Below, in pieces: positions 22,066 through 32,200 of a stretch of 35,419 bases of DNA; the first letter of the stretch is position 1; the number at the start of each line of letters is the position of its first letter. The stretch lies in assembly GCA_025924375.1 (NCBI GenBank), contig JAICIN010000004.1:1-35419 (forward strand), in the 5' to 3' direction. Source of the DNA: Dermatophilaceae bacterium. Lineage in GTDB: Bacteria > Actinomycetota > Actinomycetes > Actinomycetales > Dermatophilaceae. Under the pieces are notes generated by a model. It did not search any database and was not told the DNA's origin. It saw only the letters and a list, made by a program, of their open reading frames with translations. Made by a program: the position numbers and the translations under genes.

Positions 22066-23586
22066 ATGCCCCTGCCGCTGAGCGAGCTGCTCGCCGACCC
22101 CACCCTCGCCCAGTCCGACCCGGTCGTCCACGCCGGCGAGGACCGGATGTCCACGCCCGTCCGGTGGGTGCACACCAGCGAGGTCCTCGACATCGCGCCG
22201 CTGCTGCGCGGCGGTGAGCTGCTGCTCGTTGGTGGGGCCAGCCTCGCCGACGCCACCGAGGAGCAGCGTCGGACCTACGTCGCCCAGCTGGCCGAGCGGG
22301 GCGTCGCCGGGCTCGCGCTCGAGACCGGCACCCGGCTGCCGGCGGTGCCTCCGGAGATGGTGGAGGAGGCCCGCGCCCGGGGGCTGCCGCTCGTGGAGCT
22401 GCACGCCGTCGTCCGGTTCGTGGAGGTGACCCAGGCCGTCAACGGCGCCCTCGTCAACGAGTCGGTCCGCCGGCTCCAGCTCGCCGACCGGGTGTCCCAC
22501 GCGCTCGCCGCGGGCCTCGCCGACGGGCTCGACATCGCCGGCCTGCTCGGCGTGCTAGCCCGGGTGACCCAGGCCCACGTGTCGCTCACGACTCCCGGCG
22601 GTGAGCTCGTCGGCGAGGCCCACCACGCCGTCGAGCCGGGACCCCACGTGGCCACCGGGCAGCCTGTCACCGCTCCGGTCAGCAGCGCCGGCGTCACGGT
22701 CGCGATCCTGGCCCTCACCCCGAGCCAGGACAGCGACCTGCTGCTGCTCCAGGCGGCCCGCGACCGCGCCCCCGAGGCGCTCGGCCTGGCCCTGCTGCGC
22801 TGGCGCCCGCTCTCGCAGCTGGAGCGGGACTCGCACGAGTTCCTCTCCACCGCCGTCCGCGGGAACCGCTCCCCGCGGCGGCTGCTCGAGCTCGCCGACC
22901 GGCTGAGCATCCGCGACCACCACTCGTGGGTGGGCGTCGTGGCGCGGCTCGGCGAGGGCCGGGCGGCGACCGGCGGCATCGACGCCGCCCTGCACCGAGC
23001 GGGGCGGACGGCCGTGACGGAGATCAGCCAGGACCGCTACCTCGCGGTGGTGGCTCTCGGCCACGACGACGCACCGCTGGCCGAGGCGCGCCGGCGCGTC
23101 GTCCAGGACCTGCGCGACACTCCCCTGCCGCCGCAGATCCGCATCGCCGTGGGTCCCGGCACCCGCGACCTCGACGCGATCGGGCGGTGCCTGCGCGAGG
23201 CGCAGCTGACCCTCGACCTGCACGAGCAGCACGGGCAGGAGTTCGTCCTCGACGCGCTCGCGCTGGGGATCCCCCGCTTCGTGGCGGCGGTGAACCGCTC
23301 AGCGCTGGTCACCGAGCTGGTCGAGGAGCAGCTCGGCGACCTCCTCGCCCACGACCGCCGGCGCGGCGGGGAGCTGTTCGAGACCCTCGCCACCTACCTG
23401 CGCCAGTCGGGCCGGAAGACGGACACCGCCGCGGCGCTCCACCTGCAGCGGCAGAGCCTCTACCAGCGCCTCGAGCGGGTGCTGGCGCTCCTCGGCCACC
23501 CCGAGCCCGGCTCGGACCGGTGGGCGGCGATCGGCCTCGCCGTCGAGCTCGAACGGGCCCGCCGCCAAGGGGTCCTCGGCACCTGA
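22066..23586 (+). CDS. PucR family transcriptional regulator
   Basis: MPLPLSELLADPTLAQSDPVVHAGEDRMSTPVRWVHTSEVLDIAPLLRGGELLLVGG...; C-terminal ETLATYLRQSGRKTDTAAALHLQRQSLYQRLERVLALLG. Confidence 0.92.
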   Translation: MPLPLSELLADPTLAQSDPVVHAGEDRMSTPVRWVHTSEVLDIAPLLRGGELLLVGGASLADATEEQRRTYVAQLAERGVAGLALETGTRLPAVPPEMVEEARARGLPLVELHAVVRFVEVTQAVNGALVNESVRRLQLADRVSHALAAGLADGLDIAGLLGVLARVTQAHVSLTTPGGELVGEAHHAVEPGPHVATGQPVTAPVSSAGVTVAILALTPSQDSDLLLLQAARDRAPEALGLALLRWRPLSQLERDSHEFLSTAVRGNRSPRRLLELADRLSIRDHHSWVGVVARLGEGRAATGGIDAALHRAGRTAVTEISQDRYLAVVALGHDDAPLAEARRRVVQDLRDTPLPPQIRIAVGPGTRDLDAIGRCLREAQLTLDLHEQHGQEFVLDALALGIPRFVAAVNRSALVTELVEEQLGDLLAHDRRRGGELFETLATYLRQSGRKTDTAAALHLQRQSLYQRLERVLALLGHPEPGSDRWAAIGLAVELERARRQGVLGT

Positions 23587-23720
23587 CCTCGGCACCCCGC
23601 CCCCGCACCGGACCTCGGCACCTGGCCCCGCACCTGCCACGATGGCGCCGACGACGACGGCCCGCCTGACACCGACCCGGGGCGCCGCCGCCACCACGAC
23701 GAGCGACCCGAGGAGACCCG

Positions 23721-24176
23721 TTGAGGACCGAGGACCGGCAGGGATTCGAGGCCGCCCTCTCGGAGGCGAGGACGGGACGCGAGGAGGGTGGCGTGCCGAT
23801 CGGCGCCGCGCTCGTGCACGAGGGTCGCGTGCTCGCGACGGGCCGCAACCGCAGGGTCCAGCTGGGCAGTGCCATCCGCCACGGCGAGACCGACTGCATC
23901 GAGAACGCCGGCCGCCTCGCCGCGACCGTCTACCGCCGTTCCGTGCTGTACACGACCCTCTCCCCCTGCTTCATGTGCGCGGGAACGGTTCTCCTCTATG
24001 GGATCCCGCGCGTCGTGGTCGGTGAGAACCGCACGTTCGAGGCCTCGGAGTCGCTGCTGCGCGACCACGGGGTGCAGGTCGACGTCGTCGACGACGAGGA
24101 GTGCCGCGGGCTCATGGCGGCGTTCATCCGCGAGAACCCGCAGCTGTGGTGGGAGGACATCGGCGAGGAGGGCTGA
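23721..24176 (+). CDS. Nucleobase-type deaminase resembling fungal cytosine deaminase (FCY1)
   Basis: TTG start with AGGAG RBS; EGGVPIGAALVHEG, HGETDCIENAGR, TLSPCFMCAGTVLLYGIPRVVVGEN, C-terminal WWEDIGEE. Confidence 0.87.
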   Translation: MRTEDRQGFEAALSEARTGREEGGVPIGAALVHEGRVLATGRNRRVQLGSAIRHGETDCIENAGRLAATVYRRSVLYTTLSPCFMCAGTVLLYGIPRVVVGENRTFEASESLLRDHGVQVDVVDDEECRGLMAAFIRENPQLWWEDIGEEG

Positions 24177-24200
24177 CCGAGCCCCGACTCGGCGGGGCCC

Positions 24201-25025
24201 TCAGAACGTGTGCGCCTCGCCCCGCTGCAGCGGCCGCACCCTGGCGGACAGGCCGGCCGCCTCCGCGGCGTCGAGGAACTCCTGGAGCGTCGAGGTGAAG
24301 ACGTCGTAGTCGTCGTAGTGGACCGGGATGGCGGTGCGGGGGTTGATCATCCGGACCGCCTCGACGCCCTGCGCTGCATCCATGGTCACGAGGATGCCGA
24401 GCACCCTCGTGCCGCCGAGGTGGAAGACGCCGACGTCCAGCTCGGGGTAGCGCCGCGGGATCTCGGCGAGGTCCTCGTACACCAGCGTGTCGCCGCTGAT
24501 GTACACCCGGGGTGCCGGGCCGTCCTCGGCCTCGAGCACGCTGCCCATGACGTCGGGCAGCACGAGGTCGGTCACGCCGGGCCCGTGCCGGCCCGGGCAC
24601 GCCGTGATCCGCAGCCGCCGGCCCCCCTTGGCCACGGTGGCGCTCTCCCACGTCCGGATCCCGACGGCCTGCGAGAAGCCGAGCTCGACGAGCTGGTCCC
24701 GGGCCTGCGGCGTGGTGACGACCGGAAGGGACCTGTCGAGGTCGCGCTGTGCCACCTGGTCGAAGTGGTCGCCGTGGAAGTGCGACAGCAGGACGAGGTC
24801 GACGGGCGGCAGGTCCGCGATGTCCAGCGCCGGGTCGGTCAGGCGCGTGGTGCTCATCCCGTAGCCCAGGGACACCTTCTCGTGCCGGTGGACGAACGTC
24901 GGGTCCGTGAGGATGGTGAAGCCGGCGTAGCGCACGAGCATCGTCGCGTTGCCGATGAAGAAGACCGAGTATGCCGTCGGGCCGGGAGCCGGGTCCGTGG
25001 CCGTCAGCTCGATGAGAGGTCCCAC
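24201..25025 (-). CDS. MBL-fold metallohydrolase (UlaG/NAPE-PLD-like)
   Basis: [27 protein letters not shown]...[12 protein letters not shown]...[10 protein letters not shown]; start chosen at GTG 25025, uncertain. Confidence 0.85.
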   Translation of the reverse strand: MGPLIELTATDPAPGPTAYSVFFIGNATMLVRYAGFTILTDPTFVHRHEKVSLGYGMSTTRLTDPALDIADLPPVDLVLLSHFHGDHFDQVAQRDLDRSLPVVTTPQARDQLVELGFSQAVGIRTWESATVAKGGRRLRITACPGRHGPGVTDLVLPDVMGSVLEAEDGPAPRVYISGDTLVYEDLAEIPRRYPELDVGVFHLGGTRVLGILVTMDAAQGVEAVRMINPRTAIPVHYDDYDVFTSTLQEFLDAAEAAGLSARVRPLQRGEAHTF

Positions 25026-25127
25026 CGTGACCCGGTACCCCGCCCGCCATCTCCCATCCGTGGACACCCCCACGGGGAGGTGCTTGACTGCGAGGTGCCG
25101 ACGCCGGAGCCCGGTCAGGAGGGTCGC

Positions 25128-25426
<299 letters not shown>

Positions 25427-25430
<4 letters not shown>

Positions 25431-25918
25431 CGCGGGGCAGCCACCAGAGCGACGACCCGGGCCACCTGAAGGGGCACGGCGAGGACATCGAGCGCCACCC
25501 CTCGAGCGGCCCGAGCGCGGCCAGCCCGCCCCGCCGCCCGGGCACCGGCGAGCGCCAGGCGCCGCGGGAGCACTACACCGGCGCCACACCCGAGGCGGAG
25601 CGGGCGATGGTCCCCGGCGAGGTGCTCTACGGCGACGACCCGGTGGTCATCAACGCCGGTGCCGACGTCATCACCGTGCGCGTCGCGAACACTGCGGACC
25701 GCCCGGTCCAGGTCGGCTCGCACTACCACTTCGCGGAGGTCAACGCCGGTCTCGACTTCGACCGCGAGGCGGCGTGGGGACGCCGGCTCAACGTGCTCTC
25801 CGGCGGCTCCGTGCGCTTCGAGCCGGGGGCGGTGCAGCACGTCGAGCTCATCCCCATCCGCGGGGCGCGCGTCGTACCGGGCCTGCGCGGACTGTGCGGA
25901 GGACCGCTCGATGGGTGA
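25427..25918 (+). CDS. ureB: Urease subunit beta with N-terminal extension
   Basis: Core [46 protein letters not shown] preceded by about 60 extra residues; ATGA overlap with ureA. Confidence 0.95.
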
Positions 25919-27620
25919 CGTCAGCCGCGCGGAGTACGCCGCGTCCTTCGGCCCGACGGCCGGTGACCGCATCCGGCTGGCCGACACCGACCTCTTCATC
26001 GAGGTCGAGGAGGACCGCTGCGTCGGCGGCGACGAGGCCGTCTTCGGCGGCGGGAAGTCGATCCGCGAGTCGATGGGCCAGTCGACCGCCACCCGGGCGG
26101 AGGGCACGCCCGACCTCGTCATCACCGGCGCGGTGGTGCTCGACCACTGGGGGGTCGTCAAGGCGGACGTCGGCATCCGGGACGGGCGGATCGTCGCGCT
26201 GGGCAAGGCCGGCAACCCCGACACCATGGACGGGATCCACCCCGACCTCGTCATCGGCCCCTCGACCGAGATCGCGGCGGGCAACGGGCTGATCCTCACC
26301 GCCGGCACCATCGACACCCACGTCCACCTCGTCGGGCCCGACATGATCGAGGAGGCCCTCGCCGCCGGGACGACGACGCTCGTCGGCGGCGGCACCGGGC
26401 CGACCGAGGGCTCGAAGGCCACCCTCGCGACACCAGGGGCCTGGTGGCTGGAGCGCATGCTCATGGCCCTCGAGCCCTGGCCGGTCAACGTGCTCCTCCT
26501 CGCCCGCGGCAACACCGTCTCCCGCGAGGCGCTCCTCGAGCAGCTCGACGCGGGAGCGGGGGGCTTCAAGGTGCACGAGGACTGGGGCGCCACCCCGGCG
26601 GCCGTCGACGCGGCGCTGTCGGTGGCGGACGAGACCGGCGTGCAGGTGGCGATCCACAGCGACACCCTCAACGAGGCCGGCTTCGTGGAGGACCTCATCG
26701 CCGCGGTGGCGGGCCGCACGTTCCACTCGTTCCACACCGAGGGCGCCGGCGGCGGCCACGCGCCAGACATCATCCGGATCGCCGGCGAGCCGAACGTCCT
26801 TCCGGCGTCGACGAACCCGACCCGCCCGTTCACGCACAACACCGTTGCCGAGCACCTCGACATGGTCATGGTCGCCCACCACCTCAACCCGCAGGTGCCC
26901 AACGACCTCGCCTTCGCGGAGAGCCGGGTGCGGCCGGGGACCATCGCGGCCGAGGACGTCCTCCAGGACCTGGGGGCGCTGTCCATCATGTCCTCCGACG
27001 CCCAGGCCATGGGCCGCATCGGTGAGGTGGTCATCCGCACCTGGCAGACGGCGCACCAGATGAAGAAGCTCCGTGGCTCGCTGCCCGGCGACGACCGCGC
27101 CGACAACCACCGGGCGCGGCGCTACGTCGCGAAGTACACGATCTGCCCGGCCGTGGCGCACGGCCTCGAGGGCGAGATCGGCTCGGTCGAGGTCGGCAAG
27201 ATGGCCGACCTCGTGCTCTGGCAGCCGGCCCTGTTCGGCATCCGCCCGACCGCCGTCTTCAAGGCCGGCATGGTGGCCTCGGCCGCCCTCGGCGACCCCA
27301 ACGCCTCGATCCCCACCCCGCAGCCGGTGCTGCCCCGGATGGGGTTCAACGTCCACAGCCCTGCCGCGGCGGCGAGCAGCGTCGCGTTCGTGGCGCCCCG
27401 CGCCCTCGAGCGCGGGCTCGCGGACCGGTTGGGTCTCGCCCGGCCGCTGGTGCCGGTGGCGGATGTGCGGAGGCGCACCAAGGCGGACCTCCCGGAGAAC
27501 ACTGCGCTGCCACGCATCGAGGTGGACCCCGACACCTACAGCGTCCGCGTCGACGGCGAGCTGGTGGACCACGAGCCGGCCGCGGAGGTGCCCATGGGCC
27601 AGCGGTACTTCCTGTTCTGA
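25911..27620 (+). CDS. ureC: Urease subunit alpha
   Basis: [28 protein letters not shown]...GTIDTHVHL...[15 protein letters not shown]...[15 protein letters not shown]. Confidence 0.97.
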   Translation: MGDVSRAEYAASFGPTAGDRIRLADTDLFIEVEEDRCVGGDEAVFGGGKSIRESMGQSTATRAEGTPDLVITGAVVLDHWGVVKADVGIRDGRIVALGKAGNPDTMDGIHPDLVIGPSTEIAAGNGLILTAGTIDTHVHLVGPDMIEEALAAGTTTLVGGGTGPTEGSKATLATPGAWWLERMLMALEPWPVNVLLLARGNTVSREALLEQLDAGAGGFKVHEDWGATPAAVDAALSVADETGVQVAIHSDTLNEAGFVEDLIAAVAGRTFHSFHTEGAGGGHAPDIIRIAGEPNVLPASTNPTRPFTHNTVAEHLDMVMVAHHLNPQVPNDLAFAESRVRPGTIAAEDVLQDLGALSIMSSDAQAMGRIGEVVIRTWQTAHQMKKLRGSLPGDDRADNHRARRYVAKYTICPAVAHGLEGEIGSVEVGKMADLVLWQPALFGIRPTAVFKAGMVASAALGDPNASIPTPQPVLPRMGFNVHSPAAAASSVAFVAPRALERGLADRLGLARPLVPVADVRRRTKADLPENTALPRIEVDPDTYSVRVDGELVDHEPAAEVPMGQRYFLF

Positions 27621-27636
27621 TGCGCAGGCTCTTCTG

Positions 27637-28371
27637 ATGCGCCGGCTGGAACCGCGCACCGCGTACCGCAGCCGGCCACCCGGCATACCGGCCGCGCTGC
27701 TCCGTCTCACGGACGGGCGCTTCCCCTCGGGCGGGCACGCGCACTCCGGCGGCCTCGAGGCCGCCGAGGCCCGCGAGGGCGTGGGCGACCTCACGAGACT
27801 GCGGTCGTTCCTCCTCGGCCGGCTGCGCACCGCCGGGCTCCTCGGAGCCGCGGTCGCCGCCGCGGCGGCCGCCACGGCGGCGCTCGAGGACGCAGCCATG
27901 CGGGAGGCGCTGGTAGTGCTCGACGCCGAGCTGGACGCCCGTATGCCGTCGCCGGTCCAGCGCCGGACGTCACGGGCCCTGGGGCGTCAGGCGCTCCGGG
28001 CCGGCTGGGCCTGCTGGCCGCACCCGGTGCTCGAGGCGGTCGTCGCCAGCAGCACCGGCGGACCGCACCAGCCGCTCGCGCTCGGAGCCGTGGCCGCAGC
28101 CGCCGGGCTCTCGCCGGAGGAGGCGGCGGTGGCGAGCGCGCACGAGGCGCTCCTGGGCCCTGCCACGGCCGCGGTGCGGCTGCTGGGCCTCGACCCGTTC
28201 GGCACCCACGCGCTGGTCGCCGACCTCGGCCCGGAGGTGGAGCGCACCGCCGCGGAGGCGGCCGCCCTCGCGAAGCTCCCGCCATGCGACCTCCCGGCGC
28301 CGAGCGCGCCCCTGCTCGACCTGTCCGCCGAAGCACACGCGCTCTGGGAGGTGCGTCTCTTTGCCTCATGA
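27637..28371 (+). CDS. ureF: Urease accessory protein UreF
   Basis: [31 protein letters not shown]...; between ureC and ureG. Confidence 0.9.
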   Translation: MRRLEPRTAYRSRPPGIPAALLRLTDGRFPSGGHAHSGGLEAAEAREGVGDLTRLRSFLLGRLRTAGLLGAAVAAAAAATAALEDAAMREALVVLDAELDARMPSPVQRRTSRALGRQALRAGWACWPHPVLEAVVASSTGGPHQPLALGAVAAAAGLSPEEAAVASAHEALLGPATAAVRLLGLDPFGTHALVADLGPEVERTAAEAAALAKLPPCDLPAPSAPLLDLSAEAHALWEVRLFAS

Positions 28372-29044
28372 CCACCACGACGGCTCCACGCCCCACGTCC
28401 ACCACGACCACGCGAGCGAGCTCGCGCACTCCCCCGGACGACCGCTGCGAATCGGGATCGGGGGCCCGGTCGGCTCCGGCAAGACGGCCCTTGTCGCGGC
28501 GCTGTGCCGGGCACTCGGGCCCGAGCTCGACCTCGCGGTGGTGACCAACGACATCTACACGACCGAGGACGCCGACTTCCTGCTGCGCAACGGCGTCCTG
28601 CCGCCCGAGCGCGTGCGCGCCGTGGAGACCGGTGCGTGTCCGCACACGGCGATCAGGGACGACATCTCGGCGAACCTCGACGCCATCGAGGACGTCGAGG
28701 GGCACCTGCCGGGGCTCGACCTCATCCTCCTCGAGAGCGGCGGTGACAACCTGACGGCGACGTTCAGCCGGGGGCTGGTCCACCACCAGATCTTCGTCAT
28801 CGACGTCGCGGGGGGCGACAAGGTGCCGCGCAAGGGCGGGCCGGGCATCAGCAGGTCCGACCTGCTCGTCATCAACAAGACCGACCTCGCCTCCAGGGTC
28901 GGCGCGGACCTCGCCGTCATGGAGCGCGACGCGCTCGAGAAGCGCGGGAGCCTGCCGACCCTCTTCACCTCCCTCACCGAGGACCCGGGCGCGACGGAGG
29001 TCGCCGCCTGGGTGCGGGAACGGCTTGCCGCGAGCCGCGCTTGA
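28361..29044 (+). CDS. ureG: Urease accessory GTPase UreG, His-rich N-terminus
   Basis: [52 protein letters not shown]... P-loop; [19 protein letters not shown]. Confidence 0.96.
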   Translation: MPHDHHDGSTPHVHHDHASELAHSPGRPLRIGIGGPVGSGKTALVAALCRALGPELDLAVVTNDIYTTEDADFLLRNGVLPPERVRAVETGACPHTAIRDDISANLDAIEDVEGHLPGLDLILLESGGDNLTATFSRGLVHHQIFVIDVAGGDKVPRKGGPGISRSDLLVINKTDLASRVGADLAVMERDALEKRGSLPTLFTSLTEDPGATEVAAWVRERLAASRA

Positions 29045-29871
29045 TGCGGGCCCGTGCGGCGCTCGGTGTCGGGCTCGACAGCGCCGGACGGGCGGTGGTC
29101 ACGACGCTGCACTCCGACCCGCCCCTCGTGCTGCGCCCCACGATCAGGACCGGAGATTATGGACCGGCGCCGCGGTCCGACCCCAGGCGCACGGTGCGCG
29201 TCGCGGTGGCCGCCGGGGCCGGCGGGCCGGTGGGCGGGGACGACCTGGAGCTCACCGTGCGCATCGGCCCCGGCGCGACGCTGGTGCTCCTCACCGTCGC
29301 CGCGAGCGTGGTGCTCCCCGGCCCCCGTGGCGAGCGGTCCCGGATGCGCGTGTGCGCGGAGGTCGCATCGGGCGGCACGCTGGTGTGGCTGCCCGAGCCG
29401 CTGGTGGCGGCCGCCGGTTGCGACCACGACGCCGGCACGTCCGTTGCCCTTGGCACGGGCGCCCGGCTGCTCCTGCGCGAGGAGCTCATCCTCGGCCGCC
29501 ACGGTGAGCTCCCCGGCCGGGTGCGCCAACGGCTCAGGGTGACCCGGGCCGGCTCCCCGCACCACCACCAGGAGCTGGTGGTCGGGCCGGGGGAACCGGG
29601 CTGGGACGGCGCGGCGGTCACCGGCGGCCGCAAGGCGGTGGGCTCGCTGCTCGCCGTCGGCTGGGAGGCCGTCACGCCGCCGGCCGGCGCCCGGGCCGGC
29701 GCCCCGGCCGGCCAGGACCCCGACTGCGCGGTCCTGGAGCTTGCCCACGGCGGGAAGTCCGTGGTGGCCGTCGCAGCGGACAGCCACACGTTGCGGACCC
29801 GTCTCGACGACGCCCTCTCGACGGTGTGCCCGACCGGTGGCGGACCCACCTCCGCAGCCCGGACGGCCTGA
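29044..29871 (+). CDS. ureD: Urease accessory protein UreD
   Basis: ATG overlaps ureG stop (TGATG); FVV-like core ATLVLLTVAASVVLPGPRGERSRMRVCAEVASGGTLVWLPEPLVAAAGCDH. Confidence 0.88.
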   Translation: MRARAALGVGLDSAGRAVVTTLHSDPPLVLRPTIRTGDYGPAPRSDPRRTVRVAVAAGAGGPVGGDDLELTVRIGPGATLVLLTVAASVVLPGPRGERSRMRVCAEVASGGTLVWLPEPLVAAAGCDHDAGTSVALGTGARLLLREELILGRHGELPGRVRQRLRVTRAGSPHHHQELVVGPGEPGWDGAAVTGGRKAVGSLLAVGWEAVTPPAGARAGAPAGQDPDCAVLELAHGGKSVVAVAADSHTLRTRLDDALSTVCPTGGGPTSAARTA

Positions 29872-29882
29872 GCGTCGCGAGC

Positions 29883-30220
29883 TCAGCCGGCCACCGGCGC
29901 CTTCGCCGGCTCGGCCGGCTCGCCACCGTCGCGGCGCAGCACGCTCACCATGGCGTTGGGCTCGATGAGGACCTGGTGGACCTCCCGCAGGTCGGTGATC
30001 CCGTGGAGCCGCAGCTGGGTGAGCACCTCCTCCTCCGTCATGAGCTCGCGGCGGAGGACCCGGTCCTTGGTGCGGCCCTCCTCCACGAGGACGCGAGGTC
30101 GTGCCTTGAGGACCCGTGCGGCGGCAGGGAAGCGATAGGCCACCGCGTCGACCGCCACGCTCCAGAAGAGGATCGTCGCGACGGGACGGTGGGGACGAAC
30201 AGGGCGTGCCAGTCGGGTAT
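29883..30220 (-). pseudogene. YetF/DUF421 family membrane protein, internally deleted remnant
   Basis: N-terminal piece IPDWHALFVPTVP (from 30220) abuts VATILFWSVAVDAVAYRFPAAARVLKARPRVLVEEG...LRRELMTEEEVLTQLRLHGI in another frame (from 30182); central TM region missing. Confidence 0.7.
29885..29920. terminator. Candidate bidirectional hairpin terminator downstream of ureD
   Basis: AGCCGGCC-A-CCGGCG-CCTT-CGCCGG-CTC-GGCCGGCT, interrupted 14-bp stem. Confidence 0.45.
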
Positions 30221-30382
30221 GCCGGCCTCCTCAGCACTGGTGGGCGGCGCGCCGTTGTCGCGGGTTCGGCATGGAGGCGGCCGCCGACACCGAGCACGAG
30301 CGTTCAGCGGATCGGCAACCAGCGGCGCTGGGATCGACCATGATGTACCCGCCATCGCCGCCGTCACCGAAAGCAGCCGCAC

Positions 30383-31375
30383 ATGATCACGCTGGGCGTC
30401 ATCCTGCTCGTCCTCGGCGCTGTCGCACTCGCGCTGAGCGCGCGCTGGCGGCGCGGCGCGAGCGCAGCGCAGCCCACGGGGCCGGCGGACGGCGCGGACA
30501 CGGGGGCCGGGGGCGACGGCCGGCCCGTGGGCCGCTGGGCCACCAGGACGGCGACCGGTCCGTCGCCGACCACGGCCGGGTGGCTCGCGGCCGGCGGGGC
30601 CACGCTCGTCGTGCTGGGGGTCGTCGCGGCGGTGAGCAGCTGCGTGATCCAGGTGCCCACCAAGGAGTTCGGCGTGGTGACGTCCTTCGGCCGCCCGGTG
30701 CGCACGCTGTCCAACGGCCTGCACCTCAAGGCGCCGTGGGAGAGGGTCGTCACCATCGACGCCGCGATCCAGACCGACAACCACACCTCGGACGGCCACA
30801 GCTGCATCAACGTCCGCATCGCCCACCAGGCCACCGCGTGCGTGGACACCTCGATCCGGTGGCGCATCAAGGACAGCGCGACCGACAGCCTCTACCAGAA
30901 CTACCGGGACTTCGCCAACATCCGTGACTCCCTCGTCACCCGCGACCTCAACGCCGCCCTCAACGCCGCCTTCGAGGACTACGACCCGTTGTCGGTGGAC
31001 GACAACGGCAACGCGACCACGCCGCCGCTCGCGACGCTCAGCGCGCAGGTCACCCAGGCCATGCAGCAGCAGATCGGCACCCAGATCGACGTGCTCAGCG
31101 TGATCATCCCCGTCGTCAACTTCGACGCGAACACCCAGGGCAAGGTGAACGCCCTGCTGGCCCAGGTCGCCCAGACCCGCATCGCGCAGCAGGCGATCAA
31201 GACGTCACAGGCCCAGGCCCAGGCCAACAAGGTCCTCGCCGGCTCGGTCTCCAAGGACCCCAACGTGCTCGTCAGCAAGTGCCTCGACCTCGTGGAGACC
31301 GGGAAGGTCACGCTGCCCGCCGGCTTCAGCTGCTGGCCCTCGGGGAGCTCCGCCGTCGTCGTGCCCTCGAAGTAG
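30383..31375 (+). CDS. SPFH/Band 7 (prohibitin-like) membrane protein
   Basis: Two TM segments then VPTKEFGVVTSFGRPVRTLSNGLHLKAPWERVVTIDAAIQTDNH...; VAQTRIAQQAIKTSQAQAQANKVLAGS. Confidence 0.85.
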   Translation: MITLGVILLVLGAVALALSARWRRGASAAQPTGPADGADTGAGGDGRPVGRWATRTATGPSPTTAGWLAAGGATLVVLGVVAAVSSCVIQVPTKEFGVVTSFGRPVRTLSNGLHLKAPWERVVTIDAAIQTDNHTSDGHSCINVRIAHQATACVDTSIRWRIKDSATDSLYQNYRDFANIRDSLVTRDLNAALNAAFEDYDPLSVDDNGNATTPPLATLSAQVTQAMQQQIGTQIDVLSVIIPVVNFDANTQGKVNALLAQVAQTRIAQQAIKTSQAQAQANKVLAGSVSKDPNVLVSKCLDLVETGKVTLPAGFSCWPSGSSAVVVPSK

Positions 31376-32150
31376 CGGCCTGTGCCGGCCGGACGGTGAG
31401 CACCTGCGCCAAGGTGCCCACCGGTCCGCGCTCGTCGTGGAGGACGCTGCTGGTCAGGCCGATCCCCTCGGGGCTGAAGCTGACGGTCGTGTCGAAGCCG
31501 ACCCACTGGCCCTCGGGCTGGTCGAACAGGTGGGCCGTCAGGTCGACGTTGGGAAACGCGACCTCGCTCGGGTCGGCTCGAACCGCCATGCCGTTGGCGA
31601 TGTCGAACAGGCCAACCGCCCGAGCCAGCGCGCTGGTCTCCTCACCGGCCACCAGCGGGAGCGCGGTGCGGACCCAGAACATGGCCCGGCCGGGCCCCGC
31701 CTGCAGCCGTCGCACCTCCGCGCTGGCGATGAAGCCTCCCGGCCAGACGGTCGACGCATCCCATGCCGGCATCTCGCGCGGCAGCGGGATCGCGGGCAGC
31801 GCCGTACCCGCCACGGCCCTGGTGTCGCGCGGCTGCATGAGCCACGCCCGCACCAGGACCGCGTCCCGCCCGCCATGGCTCAGCCGTGCCTCGACCAGCT
31901 CGATCGTGCGCCCGGGCCTCAACACCGTGGCCGTCGTGTCGACCTCGTCGATGGGCAGCGTGCCGAGGATGTCGTAGGACAGCCGGGCCACCACCAGGCC
32001 GTCGCTGCGGCGCGCGTCACGGTCGACCTCGATGACGTGCGCGAGCAGGCCCAGCGCCGGGGCGATGTGCTGCTCGTGGAGCGACCATGCGCCGCCGACG
32101 TGCTCGGTCGCGCGGAAGCTGGTGGGGCCGGTGCGTTCGAAGTAGGCCAC
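31326..32150 (-). CDS. Acyl-CoA thioesterase-like (double hot-dog) protein
   Basis: VAYFERTGPTSFRATEHVGGAWSLHEQHIAPALGLLAHVIE...; AGGAG RBS before GTG 32150. Confidence 0.75.
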   Translation of the reverse strand: MAYFERTGPTSFRATEHVGGAWSLHEQHIAPALGLLAHVIEVDRDARRSDGLVVARLSYDILGTLPIDEVDTTATVLRPGRTIELVEARLSHGGRDAVLVRAWLMQPRDTRAVAGTALPAIPLPREMPAWDASTVWPGGFIASAEVRRLQAGPGRAMFWVRTALPLVAGEETSALARAVGLFDIANGMAVRADPSEVAFPNVDLTAHLFDQPEGQWVGFDTTVSFSPEGIGLTSSVLHDERGPVGTLAQVLTVRPAQAATSRARRRRSSPRASS

Positions 32151-32200
32151 GGGTCTCCTGTCCGGTCGGTGCGGGTGCGTCCTGCCACCAGGTCGCCGAC

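Noticed and set aside
25848-27899. 683-aa minus-strand ORF opposite ureC
   Set aside because: Antisense of ureC; no recognisable domain.
29883-30158. Intact small DUF421 gene
   Set aside because: N-terminal family sequence remains just upstream in another frame, so a deletion remnant fits better.
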